A stretch of DNA of 64,000 nucleotides from Hymenobacter sp. PAMC 26628 (GCF_001562275.1 NZ_CP014303.1:1-64000), one strand, 5' to 3'; positions 44,437-52,849 are shown, numbered from the stretch's first letter. Notes: generated from the letters alone by a model not told the origin. Numbers and translations: made by a program.

Positions 44437-44652
44437 ATGGATGCCGACCTGAAAGCCCTGCACAGCGCCGTAAACGCATTTTCGAAGGCCCGCCGCGAGG
44501 CCAGGAGTACCGCGAAAGCGCTTAGCCGGGCCGGGCGCCACCAGTGGGGGATGGGTTGGGACCGCCGGCACTACTTGGACCAGTTGGAGCAGTGCGCGGA
44601 CAGGGCCAGCAGCGAGCTGGCACAAGCAGAATCCGACTGTGGGAGGCGCTAG
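44437..44652 (+). CDS. Small basic helical protein, 71 residues
   Basis: From ATG 44437 (MDADLKALHSAVNAFSKARR); an in-frame ATG at 44398 lies inside the iteron-like site and is less likely. Entirely helical, Arg/Ala-rich (DQLEQCADRASSELAQAESD). The upstream iteron could let the initiator regulate it. A copy-control or coupling role is speculative. Confidence 0.5.
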   Translation: MDADLKALHSAVNAFSKARREARSTAKALSRAGRHQWGMGWDRRHYLDQLEQCADRASSELAQAESDCGRR

Positions 44653-44679
44653 CGCAGGCCCCGCCGAAGAGTAAGCAGC

Positions 44680-44967
44680 ATGAAAGCCAGCGAAGCCCCT
44701 ACCATTCAAAGCCCGACGTGGAACGCCTACCGGGGCCGGATAATCGCCGCGATTGCCGACGTGGAGGTGCTGATGCACCAGCGGGATAAAGGCATCAATT
44801 CTGAGGTGCTGACCGAGGAGGTAGCCGAGCGGCTAGGGGTAGAAATTGATACCCCCGAGGGGTACGAGACTCTGCTTAAGCTTGTGCGGGCTACCCGCGC
44901 CATTGCCCGCGAGGGCTTGCGCATGACCCGCGAGGAGCAGGGTGGCCAGTATTCCTTGCTGCTCTAA
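44680..44967 (+). CDS. Small helical protein, 95 residues
   Basis: MKASEAPTIQSPTWNAYRGR, a central winged-helix-like stretch (RIIAAIADVEVLMHQRDKGI; LTEEVAERLGVEIDTPEG), and EQGGQYSLLL at the end. Could bind DNA; no family recognised. It follows the previous gene after 27 bp. Confidence 0.6.
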   Translation: MKASEAPTIQSPTWNAYRGRIIAAIADVEVLMHQRDKGINSEVLTEEVAERLGVEIDTPEGYETLLKLVRATRAIAREGLRMTREEQGGQYSLLL

Positions 44968-45020
44968 TTTTCGTCTTTTCCGTCGCAGCCCATCTTTCCT
45001 ATAAAATCAGCTTTTATCCA

Positions 45021-45362
45021 ATGGAAACGCCCCACAATCTAGCCGTAGGCGAAGCCGTTTTTTATGCCCGGGAACAGGCCGTCGGCATCATTTACGAAAC
45101 ATACACCTACGTTGACGGGCCGAAGGCCCGCCCCGGCGTGGGCTTGCTGCTGAGCGACGGGCGCAACGTCGGCGGCTTCAATGCCCGCGAGGCTGACCAG
45201 TTTCTGCTGCCGCTCGGTGCTACTGGCCTCGACTACCAATTTGCCAGCGTGGGCCAACTCGCCGCTGACTACGGGCGCGGGCTGTTCGGGGAAGCATTCC
45301 ACAACGCCCAGGTCATGCACCTGGCTAAAACGTTGGCCAGCGCCCCGCCCCAGGGTGAGTAG
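45021..45362 (+). CDS. Hypothetical protein, 113 residues
   Basis: Begins METPHNLAVGEAVFYAREQA. A beta-barrel-like first half (VGEAVFYAREQAVGIIYETY; RPGVGLLLSDGRNVGGFN) and helical second half (YGRGLFGEAFHNAQVMHLAK). The 'vGe.V' opening is like other small proteins of the two strings. Unknown. Confidence 0.65.
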   Translation: METPHNLAVGEAVFYAREQAVGIIYETYTYVDGPKARPGVGLLLSDGRNVGGFNAREADQFLLPLGATGLDYQFASVGQLAADYGRGLFGEAFHNAQVMHLAKTLASAPPQGE

Positions 45363-45369
45363 CTTTTTT

Positions 45370-45396
45370 CCTTTTGTTCCTTTTGTTCCTTTTGTC
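45370..45396 (+). repeat. Three tandem 9-bp repeats before a start codon
   Basis: CCTTTTGTT three times (last with C), ending right at the ATG 45397. Copy-number change would shift the leader length. Confidence 0.7.
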
Positions 45397-45738
45397 ATGA
45401 GCCTCACCCGCCAGAATGCCCCGATTACCCCCGTTTTTGCCTCGCAGTCGGCTTATTTAGCCGTAGAGCAACAACCGGCCGACGAAGCCGAAGCCGAGCG
45501 CCTGGCGCAGCTTCGGCAGCTTATTTAGGCCACGCCCGAGGTAGCAGACCTACGGGGCTTTGCCAGCCAGGCCCGCGAGGTGATGGGGGAGGGCTACACC
45601 ATCCACTGCGGCAGCAACCACGTCTGGCTAAAGCATGACGACCAGACCGAGCGACTAGCCATCATCGCCGACCGCTACACCACCGCTTACCAGGAGTGGG
45701 CCATTTTGCCCGCCGGCCCGAAGAGCACTGACTTATAA
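45397..45738 (+). pseudogene. Hypothetical gene with in-frame amber stop
   Basis: Starts ATG 45397 (MSLTRQNAPITPVFASQSAY), hits TAG at 45526-45528 (codon 44), then continues open in the same frame (VADLRGFASQAREVMGEGYT; HCGSNHVWLKHDDQTERLAI) to TAA at 45736. A single C-to-T change of a Gln codon would explain it. Full product about 112 residues; unknown family. Confidence 0.65.
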
Positions 45739-45799
45739 AAAGTGGTTTTGCGCTACCATATTCGCGGTACTTTTCCCCAGCTTCTGACTGACCGCCCGC

Positions 45800-46294
45800 A
45801 TGTATAATTTCCAGAGCATCACCAGAAAGGATTGGGTGACTGACTATGGCTTTCGCAAAGCCCTCGCAGCTAACCCCGGCACGATGAAGTTTGGCGGGCA
45901 GACCGTGGGAGCAGGGCGCAAGGATGTCGTGGAATACTGGCAGCGGGAAAAAAGCTCCTACCCCCTCTGGGAATTGCTGCTGTCTATGGGCAGCCACACC
46001 GCGCCCCAGACCCTGGCCTATTTTGACCTGCCGGCTGATACCGTGGAGTTTGTGCGCTGGGTCTACAACGAGGTTTCCCACGAAGAGCGGGAGCGGGTAG
46101 CGGAAATGGTGCAGGGATTTGCCAGCGGTTTCGACCAGATGAATTTCTTCCCCTACGCCGCCCTGTATGCCATTTGGCAGCGGGCTGACGAGCGCCAGGC
46201 CCGCGATGGCAACGTATTGGTGTACCTCGACCGCATTACCGAGCCGGACGGGCAGGAACTGGTGAGGCTAACGGCCCCCACATTTTTTGAATAG
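45800..46294 (+). CDS. Hypothetical protein, 164 residues
   Basis: MYNFQSITRKDWVTDYGFRK opens a helical protein (VEFVRWVYNEVSHEERERVA; FFPYAALYAIWQRADERQAR). It ends VRLTAPTFFE. No signal peptide or membrane span, no recognised motif. Confidence 0.65.
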   Translation: MYNFQSITRKDWVTDYGFRKALAANPGTMKFGGQTVGAGRKDVVEYWQREKSSYPLWELLLSMGSHTAPQTLAYFDLPADTVEFVRWVYNEVSHEERERVAEMVQGFASGFDQMNFFPYAALYAIWQRADERQARDGNVLVYLDRITEPDGQELVRLTAPTFFE

Positions 46295-46374
46295 GCGGAA
46301 CCGTGGAGCAGGCAGGCCGTAATGTTGCTAAAAATACATAGATTTTCAGCGTCATTGGCCCCCATGACCTCCGC

Positions 46375-46650
46375 ATGATACCTATTAAAAAATTTCCTTT
46401 CGACACCCTGGCCGAGCTAATCCATTCGCTAGGGGAGCGCGGTAAAACGGCCAAAGCCCTCGAAATTAACCCGCGCACACTGCTTACCCGGATGCAAGAC
46501 CCGGCCACGTTCACCGTGGGCGAATTGCTGAAAGTTGCAAAACTGGCCCGTATTAACCTGTCCGTGGTGGTTGCCTTGGCTGAGCACCAAATCAAGAACC
46601 CTATTGAGCCGCCTGCGCCCATTTTGGGCCGCCCTGCCCGTTTGTATTAA
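46375..46650 (+). CDS. Small helix-turn-helix-like protein
   Basis: 91 residues. 'LAELIHSLGERGKTAKALEI' and 'NPRTLLTRMQDPATFTVGEL' followed by a third helix suggest a Cro/XRE-like fold without the usual signature. A regulator of the small-gene string is plausible. Confidence 0.55.
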   Translation: MIPIKKFPFDTLAELIHSLGERGKTAKALEINPRTLLTRMQDPATFTVGELLKVAKLARINLSVVVALAEHQIKNPIEPPAPILGRPARLY

Positions 46651-46700
46651 CTCCCCGATGAGTACTACCCGAGTATGCGGCCCCTACCGGCATCCGGTCG

Positions 46701-47132
46701 ATGCGCTATCATTTTGCTCTGCTTTTAGCAAATGTTTACATGGAACTTGAGCACCTTTTAGAGCCAAGCCATCCCAAGGCAGCTATTCACCAGCAGCAGC
46801 TGGCGCGACTGGCGGGCCTGCCGGAGCAGGAGCGCGAGGACGAGGCCCAGCTGCTGCGCGTGGGCAACGCCGCCTACCGCTACCACGAGCTGGCCGATGG
46901 CCACCAGACCCCGGCCGACTTCGAGCACTGGCTGGCCGGGCTACCGCTCCGCATGAAGGAGCAAATGGAGCAAGCCGGCTTCGAGGCCGTAACGGGCAGT
47001 TGGGCATTCCGCCGCCACATCCTGGAGCGGCGCAGCATCGGCTACGGCGAGTTCATGCAGCTGATGTTAGCCCGCGAGGATTGGGAGTTTATGCAGCAGC
47101 AGTTGAAGGACCCCGTTCCGGATGCACAGTGA
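46701..47132 (+). CDS. Conserved small protein, distant LERxxxSxxxFM family member
   Basis: 143 residues from ATG 46701; an ATG at 46740 (MELEHLLEPSHPK) is an equally possible start. The C-terminal core FRRHILERRSIGYGEFMQLM aligns with FGRHVLERHGYSLHRFMATH of the gene at 38203 and with that at 52133. The N-terminus is helical (QQLARLAGLPEQEREDEAQL). Function unknown. Confidence 0.65.
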   Translation: MRYHFALLLANVYMELEHLLEPSHPKAAIHQQQLARLAGLPEQEREDEAQLLRVGNAAYRYHELADGHQTPADFEHWLAGLPLRMKEQMEQAGFEAVTGSWAFRRHILERRSIGYGEFMQLMLAREDWEFMQQQLKDPVPDAQ

Positions 47133-47136
47133 ATAA

Positions 47137-47152
47137 TTTTGCAATTGCAAAA
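47137..47152. repeat. Dispersed palindrome, copy 7 (perfect)
   Basis: TTTTGCAATTGCAAAA, fully self-complementary, between the convergent stops at 47132 and 47159. Confidence 0.85.
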
Positions 47153-47158
47153 ACCAGA

Positions 47159-48244
47159 CTAGGCGGACCCTCCTCCATACCAGCGGCGGCGGAACCAGAA
47201 GGCGACATTTACCAGGGCAATCAGGGCCGGTACCTCAATCAGCGGCCCAATGACGCCGGCAAAGGCTTGCCCCGAGTTGAGCCCGAACACGCCGATGGCC
47301 ACGGCAATGGCCAGTTCGAAATTGTTGCCGGTGGCCGTGAAGGCGATGCTGGCATTTTCGGCGTAGTCGGCCCCGAGCCACTTGCCGGCCGCGAAACTGA
47401 GCACGAACATGATGCCGAAGTAGAAGGCCAGCGGCAGGGCGATGCGCAGCACGTCGAGGGGAATCCGCACGATGGTTTCCCCTTTCAAGCTGAACATGAC
47501 CACGATGGTTAACAGTAAAGCAATCAGCGTAATCGGGCTAATGGCCGGGATGAACACCCGCTCGTACCACTCATTGCCTTTGAGGCGGCGCAGCACCAGG
47601 CGCGAGAGAAACCCGGCCGCGAAGGGGATGCCCAGGTAAATCAGCACGCTGGGGGCAATGTCGCCCATGCTGATGTTCACGGCGTAGCCTTTCAGGCCGA
47701 AGTGCGGGGGGAGGACGGTGATAAAGAGCCAGGCCAGCACCGCGTAAAAGAGCACCTGAAAGATGGAATTGAGGGCCACCAGGCCGGCCGCGTACTCGCG
47801 GCTGCCATCGGCCAAGTCGTTCCAGACCAGCACCATCGCAATGCAGCGGGCAATGCCAATGAGAATCAGGCCCATCATGTATTCGGGCTTGTCGGGCAGC
47901 AGCCAGATGGCCAGGAAAAACATGAGCAGCGGCCCCACGACCCAATTCAGCACCAGCGACAAGCCGATGATGCGCGTGTTTTTAAAGACCGTGGGCAGCT
48001 GCTCGTACTTGACCTTGGCCAGCGGCGGGTACATCATTAGAATGAGCCCCAGGGCTAGCGGCACGTTCACCGTGCCCACCGAGAAGTAGTTCACGGCCCG
48101 GTTGATGCCCGGCACGAAGTAGCCCAGGCCCACGCCCAGGGCCATGGCCAGAAATATCCAGAGCGTCAGCCCCCGGTCGAGGCCCGAGAGTTTCTTTTGG
48201 GCGAGGGCCGCCGGGAGCGGCGCGGAAAGAGATTGAGGAAGCAT
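47159..48244 (-). CDS. acr3: Arsenite efflux permease Acr3
   Basis: 361 residues, about ten membrane helices. Diagnostic Acr3 features: the conserved Cys near 134 in [19 protein letters not shown] and Glu near 309 in [18 protein letters not shown]. It exports As(III) using the proton motive force. Last gene of the minus-strand arsenic operon, 18 bp after the arsN-type gene. Intact. Confidence 0.93.
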   Translation of the reverse strand: MLPQSLSAPLPAALAQKKLSGLDRGLTLWIFLAMALGVGLGYFVPGINRAVNYFSVGTVNVPLALGLILMMYPPLAKVKYEQLPTVFKNTRIIGLSLVLNWVVGPLLMFFLAIWLLPDKPEYMMGLILIGIARCIAMVLVWNDLADGSREYAAGLVALNSIFQVLFYAVLAWLFITVLPPHFGLKGYAVNISMGDIAPSVLIYLGIPFAAGFLSRLVLRRLKGNEWYERVFIPAISPITLIALLLTIVVMFSLKGETIVRIPLDVLRIALPLAFYFGIMFVLSFAAGKWLGADYAENASIAFTATGNNFELAIAVAIGVFGLNSGQAFAGVIGPLIEVPALIALVNVAFWFRRRWYGGGSA

Positions 48245-48262
48245 AGTGCTGAGAAATAAAAG

Positions 48263-48757
48263 TTAAGCGACGCCCACGGTCGGGCTACGCCGCTCCATTT
48301 GCACCGTGTTGCGCCACACGCCGTGGTGCTGGCCAATTCGTTCGCGGTGCCCGATGACGCGGAACCCCGCTTGGGTGTGCAGGCCAATGCTGGCCACGTT
48401 TTCCTCAAAGGTGCCGGCTTGCAGCGTCCAGATGCCCTGCGCTTCGGATTCTTGAATCAGCGCCTGGAGCAGCTGCCGGCCCACGCCTTGCCCACGGGCT
48501 TCCGCCGCGATGTAGATGCTGATTTCGGCCACGCCGCCGTACACGCAGCGGCCCGAGACGGGCGAGAGGGCCGCCCAGCCCCGCACGGTCCCGTTGGCGG
48601 CCAGGGCCACCAGGCGGCTATGCGCCAGGTGCCCCTTGTCCCAGGCTTCCCACGTGGGGGCCTGCGTTTCAAAGGTGGCGTTGCCGGTCGCCATGCCGGC
48701 CTCGTAAATGGCCCGCACGGCGGGCCAGTGGGCGGGGGTTAGAGGAGCTATTTTCAT
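48263..48757 (-). CDS. ArsN-type GNAT acetyltransferase
   Basis: 164 residues. GNAT fold with acetyl-CoA site ARGQGVGRQLLQALI, and the PAT-family pattern YEAGMATGNATFETQAPTWE, VAEISIYIA, AGTFEENVASIGLH. This subfamily acetylates phosphinothricin and the arsenical antibiotic arsinothricin. Location between acr3 and other ars genes supports an arsinothricin role; the substrate is inference. Confidence 0.85.
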   Translation of the reverse strand: MKIAPLTPAHWPAVRAIYEAGMATGNATFETQAPTWEAWDKGHLAHSRLVALAANGTVRGWAALSPVSGRCVYGGVAEISIYIAAEARGQGVGRQLLQALIQESEAQGIWTLQAGTFEENVASIGLHTQAGFRVIGHRERIGQHHGVWRNTVQMERRSPTVGVA

Positions 48758-48785
48758 GGCAAATGGCGGCGTGAGGGGTAGCTAA

Positions 48786-49229
48786 TCATTTGCGATTGAG
48801 TAAGTAGGCTCCGGCCGCCAGTAGAACGACGCCTAGTAGCTTCGTCAGCGAGAAGCTGGTGCGGAACAGGCCCAGGAGGCCCAATTGGTCGTAGCAGAGG
48901 GCCGTGAGCAGCTGCCCGGTCACGACCAGAGCAAACAGGCTGGCCGCGCTGACCCGTTGCAGCGAAAAGGTGATGGCCGCCAGGTAGACCATGCCCAGCG
49001 CGCCCCCGGTCCACTGGTACCACTTCAACGCGCCGAAGGTGGCCATGCTGGGCACGGGCGCCTGGCCCGCCACCAGCACGCCCGCCGCCGCCAGGCTCCC
49101 CACCAGGTAGGAGATGAGCACGGCCCACGTCACGCCGTGCAGGGCCCCGCGCAACTGGCTGTTTACCAAGGATTGCGTGGTCAGGGCCGCCCCCGCGAGC
49201 ACGAGCACGAGCAACGAGAGGACTTTCAT
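48786..49229 (-). CDS. DMT-family half-length transporter (DUF606/YdcZ type)
   Basis: 147 residues from ATG 49227-49229, five hydrophobic segments typical of DUF606/YdcZ proteins (LSLLVLVLAGAALTTQSLVN; GQLLTALCYDQLGLLG near the C-terminus). These usually work as dimers. The substrate is unknown; the operon context makes an arsenical or its derivative possible. Confidence 0.8.
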   Translation of the reverse strand: MKVLSLLVLVLAGAALTTQSLVNSQLRGALHGVTWAVLISYLVGSLAAAGVLVAGQAPVPSMATFGALKWYQWTGGALGMVYLAAITFSLQRVSAASLFALVVTGQLLTALCYDQLGLLGLFRTSFSLTKLLGVVLLAAGAYLLNRK

Positions 49230-49246
49230 GGGGCAGCGCGAGCCGG

Positions 49247-50020
49247 TTAGTAGGCCTTGCGCAGCATGTCGGCGTACTCGCTGGGCAGCGGCGAGGCTTC
49301 GACCGCCAGCGCGGCTTGCTCCACGTCGTAGGCCACCCGAATGAACTCGGCGCGCACGCTGCCGGCGTCGGTGAGCGAGGTGTTTTGGTCGAGGTGCAGC
49401 AGCAGGTAGGCGGCGCGGGCGTCGCCGTCCTTGGGCTTGCCCACCGAGCCGATGTTGAGCGCGTGCCGGTAGCGGGTTTCCCCCTCCACCTGGTAGGGAA
49501 TGGACCGGTGATAGGGCTTGTGGGTATGGCCAAACAGCAGGATATCGGCCCCAGCTCCTTCCAGCAGGCGCGAAAAGCTGCCTTCCGGAAAGTCCTCGAA
49601 CAAGTACTGGTTGATGCGGCGCGGCGAGCCGTGAACCATGAGCAGGCTGAGCGTGCAGGGCTCGTCCTGAAAATCCAGGCGCATGTGCTTGGGCAGCAGG
49701 CGCAGGTACCGCCGCTCGTCGTCGCCCACGATGGAATTCGTGTAGGCGATGCTTTGCGCGCCCAGGCCCTTGTCCACGTCCGTTTGGTAGGCACAGCCGC
49801 AATCGGAGCTGGCCAGGCCAATGCCCTGGTCGTAGTTGCCGGCCAGCGTGGGGATGCCCCGCCGCCGCACCTCATTCACCACCTCGTTGGGCCAGGGGGC
49901 GTAGCCCACCAGGTCGCCCAGGCAAAAGACCATGTCCGGCCGGCGCTGGTCCAGGTCGGCCAGCACGGCGTGCAGGGCCGGCAGGTTGCCGTGCACGTCA
50001 GAAAAGAAGGCAATCGTCAT
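49247..50020 (-). CDS. Metallophosphoesterase
   Basis: 257 residues from ATG 50018-50020 (MTIAFFSDVHGNLPALHAVL). All metal-binding motifs are present: SDVHGN, GDLVGYAP, GNYD, VHGSPR and FGHTHKP. Calcineurin-like phosphatases recur in Bacteroidota arsenic operons; the substrate is unknown. It lies 17 bp before the transporter gene. Confidence 0.88.
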   Translation of the reverse strand: MTIAFFSDVHGNLPALHAVLADLDQRRPDMVFCLGDLVGYAPWPNEVVNEVRRRGIPTLAGNYDQGIGLASSDCGCAYQTDVDKGLGAQSIAYTNSIVGDDERRYLRLLPKHMRLDFQDEPCTLSLLMVHGSPRRINQYLFEDFPEGSFSRLLEGAGADILLFGHTHKPYHRSIPYQVEGETRYRHALNIGSVGKPKDGDARAAYLLLHLDQNTSLTDAGSVRAEFIRVAYDVEQAALAVEASPLPSEYADMLRKAY

Positions 50021-50089
50021 CGGAAGGAAGGGAAAATGGGGGATGGCAAGCAAAACGGCGCAACCGGCGGGGCTGCGCCGTGGGAGGCC

Positions 50090-50548
50090 TTAGCAGCACC
50101 CGCCGCCCGGCGTGCAGCACGCCGTTTGCAGCTGGGGCAGGGCAAAGGCGGCGTCGGGGATGCCACAGGCGTCTTGGGCCAGGCAAGCGGTCTGTTTGGG
50201 CGTCAGCACGAAGTCGTTGCCCTCGCGGACCAGGCCAAACTTGCCGATGGTGGCCTGCTGGTATTCCACCTCGATAGCCAGGTCTTCAGCGCCCAGGATG
50301 CGTTGCGACAAATCCAGGATGTGCAGGAATTTTAGGGGTGCCAGCCGGTGGTCGTAGTCGCCGGCTTCCCAGAGCTGGAAGTTGGCCACGGTTTCCTTGC
50401 GCTCGACGCCGCCGCAGTCGATGAAGTGCTTGCTGACGAGGCCGACTTCCGTGACGTGGAAGTGCGCGGGCAGGTACTCGCCCGTGGGCAGGCGGAAATT
50501 GACGGCTTCCAGTTCGGTCAGGGCCTGCTTTATTTCAGAAATTTTCAT
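50090..50548 (-). CDS. DUF6428 family protein with Cys-rich tail
   Basis: 152 residues: FRLPTGEYLPAHFHVTEVGL and LWEAGDYDHRLAPLKFLHIL are the recognisable family segments. The C-terminus ACCTPGGGCC and Cys in KQTACLAQDACG could bind As(III). Such proteins accompany arsR in this phylum; the role is unproven. It follows arsR by 30 bp. Confidence 0.75.
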   Translation of the reverse strand: MKISEIKQALTELEAVNFRLPTGEYLPAHFHVTEVGLVSKHFIDCGGVERKETVANFQLWEAGDYDHRLAPLKFLHILDLSQRILGAEDLAIEVEYQQATIGKFGLVREGNDFVLTPKQTACLAQDACGIPDAAFALPQLQTACCTPGGGCC

Positions 50549-50578
50549 AAGAAAATGCTTTTAATGAGGTAGTTAGGA

Positions 50579-50932
50579 TTAGCAAGGGCAGGCGTCGTCC
50601 GGCCCGCAGACCGGCCCCGTCGCGGTGGCCTCGATGAAAAAGGCCGTGAACTGCTGGTGTACCTGGTGCAGCAATTGGGTATTGAGGCAGTAGCAGACGG
50701 TTACCCCGTCGATTTCGCCGCGAATCAGGTCCAGGGCCTTCAGCTCCTGAAGGTGCTGCGTGACGGTGGTGCGCGAGAGGGGCAGTTCGGCGGCGATGTC
50801 GCCCGAGATGCAGGTGGTCTTGCTGGCCAGCAGCTGAATGATGGCCACCCGCGCCGGATGGGCCAAGGCTTTGGCGATGCGGGCGAGCTGCTGCTGGTCG
50901 GTGGTAAAGGCGGCGGTCTTAGCGTAGGTCAT
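50579..50932 (-). CDS. arsR: ArsR-family repressor
   Basis: 117 residues. Winged helix: AHPARVAIIQLLASK, then the recognition helix region LSRTTVTQHLQELKALDLIR. Cys residues that could sense As(III) sit at C42 (TTCISG), in VCYCLN near 79-81 and in the tail VCGPDDACPC. It represses the operon and is released by arsenite. Its start overlaps the upstream small gene by 14 bp. Confidence 0.9.
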   Translation of the reverse strand: MTYAKTAAFTTDQQQLARIAKALAHPARVAIIQLLASKTTCISGDIAAELPLSRTTVTQHLQELKALDLIRGEIDGVTVCYCLNTQLLHQVHQQFTAFFIEATATGPVCGPDDACPC

Positions 50933-51167
50933 CGGGAGAGGTTGAAGGGACAGGAGTCGCCAGTAATTGCCCTAATAGGGCCTCAGCTCGTTGGTAGGCA
51001 CGTTTCTCAGCAGCTTGAACCAGTTCTTCCACGTCACCGCCCAGCAGGCCATTATGCACCTGCGCTTGTAAGCGCAGTCCCTCCAGGGCGAGGCATTCCG
51101 AGCGAAGAACCCGCGCTAGAATGACGTGCAGCACGGGGTTTGGGAGGGAAGCAGCAGGAGGTGACAT
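50919..51167 (-). CDS. Small helical protein leading the ars operon
   Basis: 82 residues from ATG 51165-51167 (MSPPAASLPNPVLHVILARV). Helical (LEGLRLQAQVHNGLLGGDVE; AEKRAYQRAEALLGQLL). First gene downstream of the operator, coupled to arsR by overlap. Longer upstream starts would read into the operator and are rejected. Unknown function. Confidence 0.55.
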   Translation of the reverse strand: MSPPAASLPNPVLHVILARVLRSECLALEGLRLQAQVHNGLLGGDVEELVQAAEKRAYQRAEALLGQLLATPVPSTSPDDLR

Positions 51168-51190
51168 GCACGAGGAAGGGGGAGCTCTAA

Positions 51191-51235
51191 TATGTCGCAA
51201 ACATACGACATAGTAGGACGTATGTTTGCGACATA
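51191..51235. promoter_or_regulatory. Palindromic operator-promoter of the ars operon
   Basis: 17-bp perfect inverted arms (51191-51207 and 51219-51235; left arm TATGTCGCAAACATACG) around an 11-nt spacer. The left arm contains TATGTTTG on the minus strand, a TAnnTTTG -7 box, so a bound repressor would block the polymerase. It lies 24 bp before the small gene. Confidence 0.8.
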
Positions 51236-51337
51236 ACGTGTTAAATAATTGGTCAGCGCGAAAAAATGATGTTTTGGGGTGGCAGTAGCAGACCACCAAA
51301 ATCTACCCTTATTTCAAGAGTGGGGATATAACTTCCC

Positions 51338-51353
51338 TTTTGCAATTGCAAAA
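51338..51353. repeat. Dispersed palindrome, copy 8 (perfect)
   Basis: TTTTGCAATTGCAAAA, between the ars operator and the stop of the lipoprotein gene. Confidence 0.85.
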
Positions 51354-51389
51354 TATCCGTATAAATTCGCGTAGTACCTTGTAAGCTAA

Positions 51390-51803
51390 TTACTTAGACG
51401 TGTCGGTAAGCGTAATTTCTGGCAACGCCGTAGCCCCAGGCGGCATTGCCGGGACAGCGAGCCATTCATATTGGGTTTTCCACGGCGTTTGCTGGGCGTA
51501 GGGCACGAGCTGATAATGAAACGTGATGGTCTGGCCCACCTGATAATCGGCGGTGGCGGGCAGCGAGAACGTTTTCACCTGCTGGTAAAGGGTGCCCTGG
51601 TAGCCCGCAAGAGACAGCGGAGTTACGTCAATGCGCCAGCGCGGGCGCGGGTTTTGTCCCGTCCCGTCAAGGGTGGTTTCCAATTTGACCAGCCGCCCGC
51701 TCGTTAAATCGGACGCGGGGGAAACATCCTCCTTTTTGTGGCAACTGCTGCTTACAGTAAGCAGGCTCACGGTGGCCAGGGCGAGTAGCGGAATAGCTTT
51801 CAT
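51390..51803 (-). CDS. Small secreted lipoprotein
   Basis: 137 residues from ATG 51801-51803. Signal peptide MKAIPLLALATVSLLTVSSS ends at a lipobox Cys (C21). The mature part is beta-rich (RLVKLETTLDGTGQ; GQTITFHYQLVPYAQQTPW). No known domain. Monocistronic. Confidence 0.75.
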   Translation of the reverse strand: MKAIPLLALATVSLLTVSSSCHKKEDVSPASDLTSGRLVKLETTLDGTGQNPRPRWRIDVTPLSLAGYQGTLYQQVKTFSLPATADYQVGQTITFHYQLVPYAQQTPWKTQYEWLAVPAMPPGATALPEITLTDTSK

Positions 51804-52132
51804 AATAGGCACCAGGTGGGAAAGAAGACCTACTGGCCACAAAAAGGCCTGATAGCTAACAAGATGATGCCAGTACGATACAGAACGTTGCAGGAGCGAA
51901 AGCGATAAATAAAAAAGCTAATTATCCAGCGGCTTAACCCAATAAAGTACCACGCCGGCCACGTCCAGGAAGGAAGCCCAAACCCGCACTGATTCCAAGA
52001 GCGGGTGTAGAACGTGGATTATTTTAAGGGACAAAACCCAAAAACCAAAGGAAAAGATTGTACTTCCCCACTGCCCCTAAAATTCTGTTTTGCTAGGCCA
52101 GCGAGGCAATCCACTAGACGAGGCATTGGGTA
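51804..52132. other. 329-bp gap, nothing recognised
   Basis: AT-leaning near the lipoprotein start, presumably its promoter; no gene or repeat identified. Confidence 0.4.
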
Positions 52133-52477
52133 TTAAAACGGCGTAAGGATGCCGCGTTGCCCAAACCAATAGGCCCAGGCCCGCGGGTTTAGGTGATGGG
52201 CCATGTAGCGGTGCAGGGAGTAGCCGTGGCGTTCAAGCACGAACCGCGTAAACGACGGGCGCGGCCTGGGCCGCTCGCTGGCCAGCGGGTGCAACAGGTC
52301 GTATACCGCTAAGCTTTGCTGCCAGGCCGTTTCATCGGCGGCCGTTACGGCCAGCAGGTCGAGTTGGCGATAATAGGCCAGTTCTACGTTTACGGCATGT
52401 TCCAACGGCGTACAATCAGTGGGCGGCTGACTGGCCAGGGAAGTAGGTGGGGAAGGTTGTGGTGGGACGACGAGCAT
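52133..52477 (-). CDS. Small conserved protein, LERHGYSLHRFM family
   Basis: 114 residues. TRFVLERHGYSLHRYMAHHL and YWFGQRGILTPF match the gene at 38203 almost residue for residue, including the very C-terminal 'GQRG.L.PF'. The Pro/Thr-rich N-terminus is unrelated. Function unknown. Confidence 0.7.
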   Translation of the reverse strand: MLVVPPQPSPPTSLASQPPTDCTPLEHAVNVELAYYRQLDLLAVTAADETAWQQSLAVYDLLHPLASERPRPRPSFTRFVLERHGYSLHRYMAHHLNPRAWAYWFGQRGILTPF

Positions 52478-52585
52478 ACAGGGCGGCTGACCTACGTGTT
52501 TTTACAGCGGAACTACGTGTTTTTAACAAAGACAAAGTCTTTTGTTCAGCTTGCTACGTTCGTGTGGGCCTTGGACCTTTGCGGG

Positions 52586-52774
52586 ATGATAGACAGCGAA
52601 GCCGAACGGCGACGGGTCGTGTGCGCGTGCCTAAACGTCACCAAAGGCACCGCCATTGCTGCCGACTTCTACGAGCGGCGCTTGTTGGTGCAGTATGTTA
52701 AAGGAGCACTGACCATTGAGCAGGTCTGTTCCCTGCTCGACAGGCGGCCTTTGCCGACCATTGTCTTTGTCTAG
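52586..52774 (+). CDS. Small VbhA-like helical protein
   Basis: 62 residues from ATG 52586 (MIDSEAERRRVVCACLNVTK). The end LVQYVKGALTIEQVCSLLDR resembles the VbhA-type helix also seen at 36149 and 54004. It lies 75 bp before higB on the same strand. A role as antitoxin is only suggested by shape. Confidence 0.45.
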   Translation: MIDSEAERRRVVCACLNVTKGTAIAADFYERRLLVQYVKGALTIEQVCSLLDRRPLPTIVFV

Positions 52775-52806
52775 TGGACCCTATTGGGCGCAAGTTGGGT
52801 ACTTTC

Positions 52807-52839
52807 TACGCAATACGGAATTTTATTCTGCATTGCGTA
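52807..52839. promoter_or_regulatory. Inverted repeat before higB
   Basis: TACGCAAT (52807-52814) and ATTGCGTA (52832-52839), followed by TATGTTTG (TAnnTTTG type). A likely operator for autoregulation by the HigA antitoxin. Confidence 0.6.
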
Positions 52840-52849
52840 TGTTTGGGGC

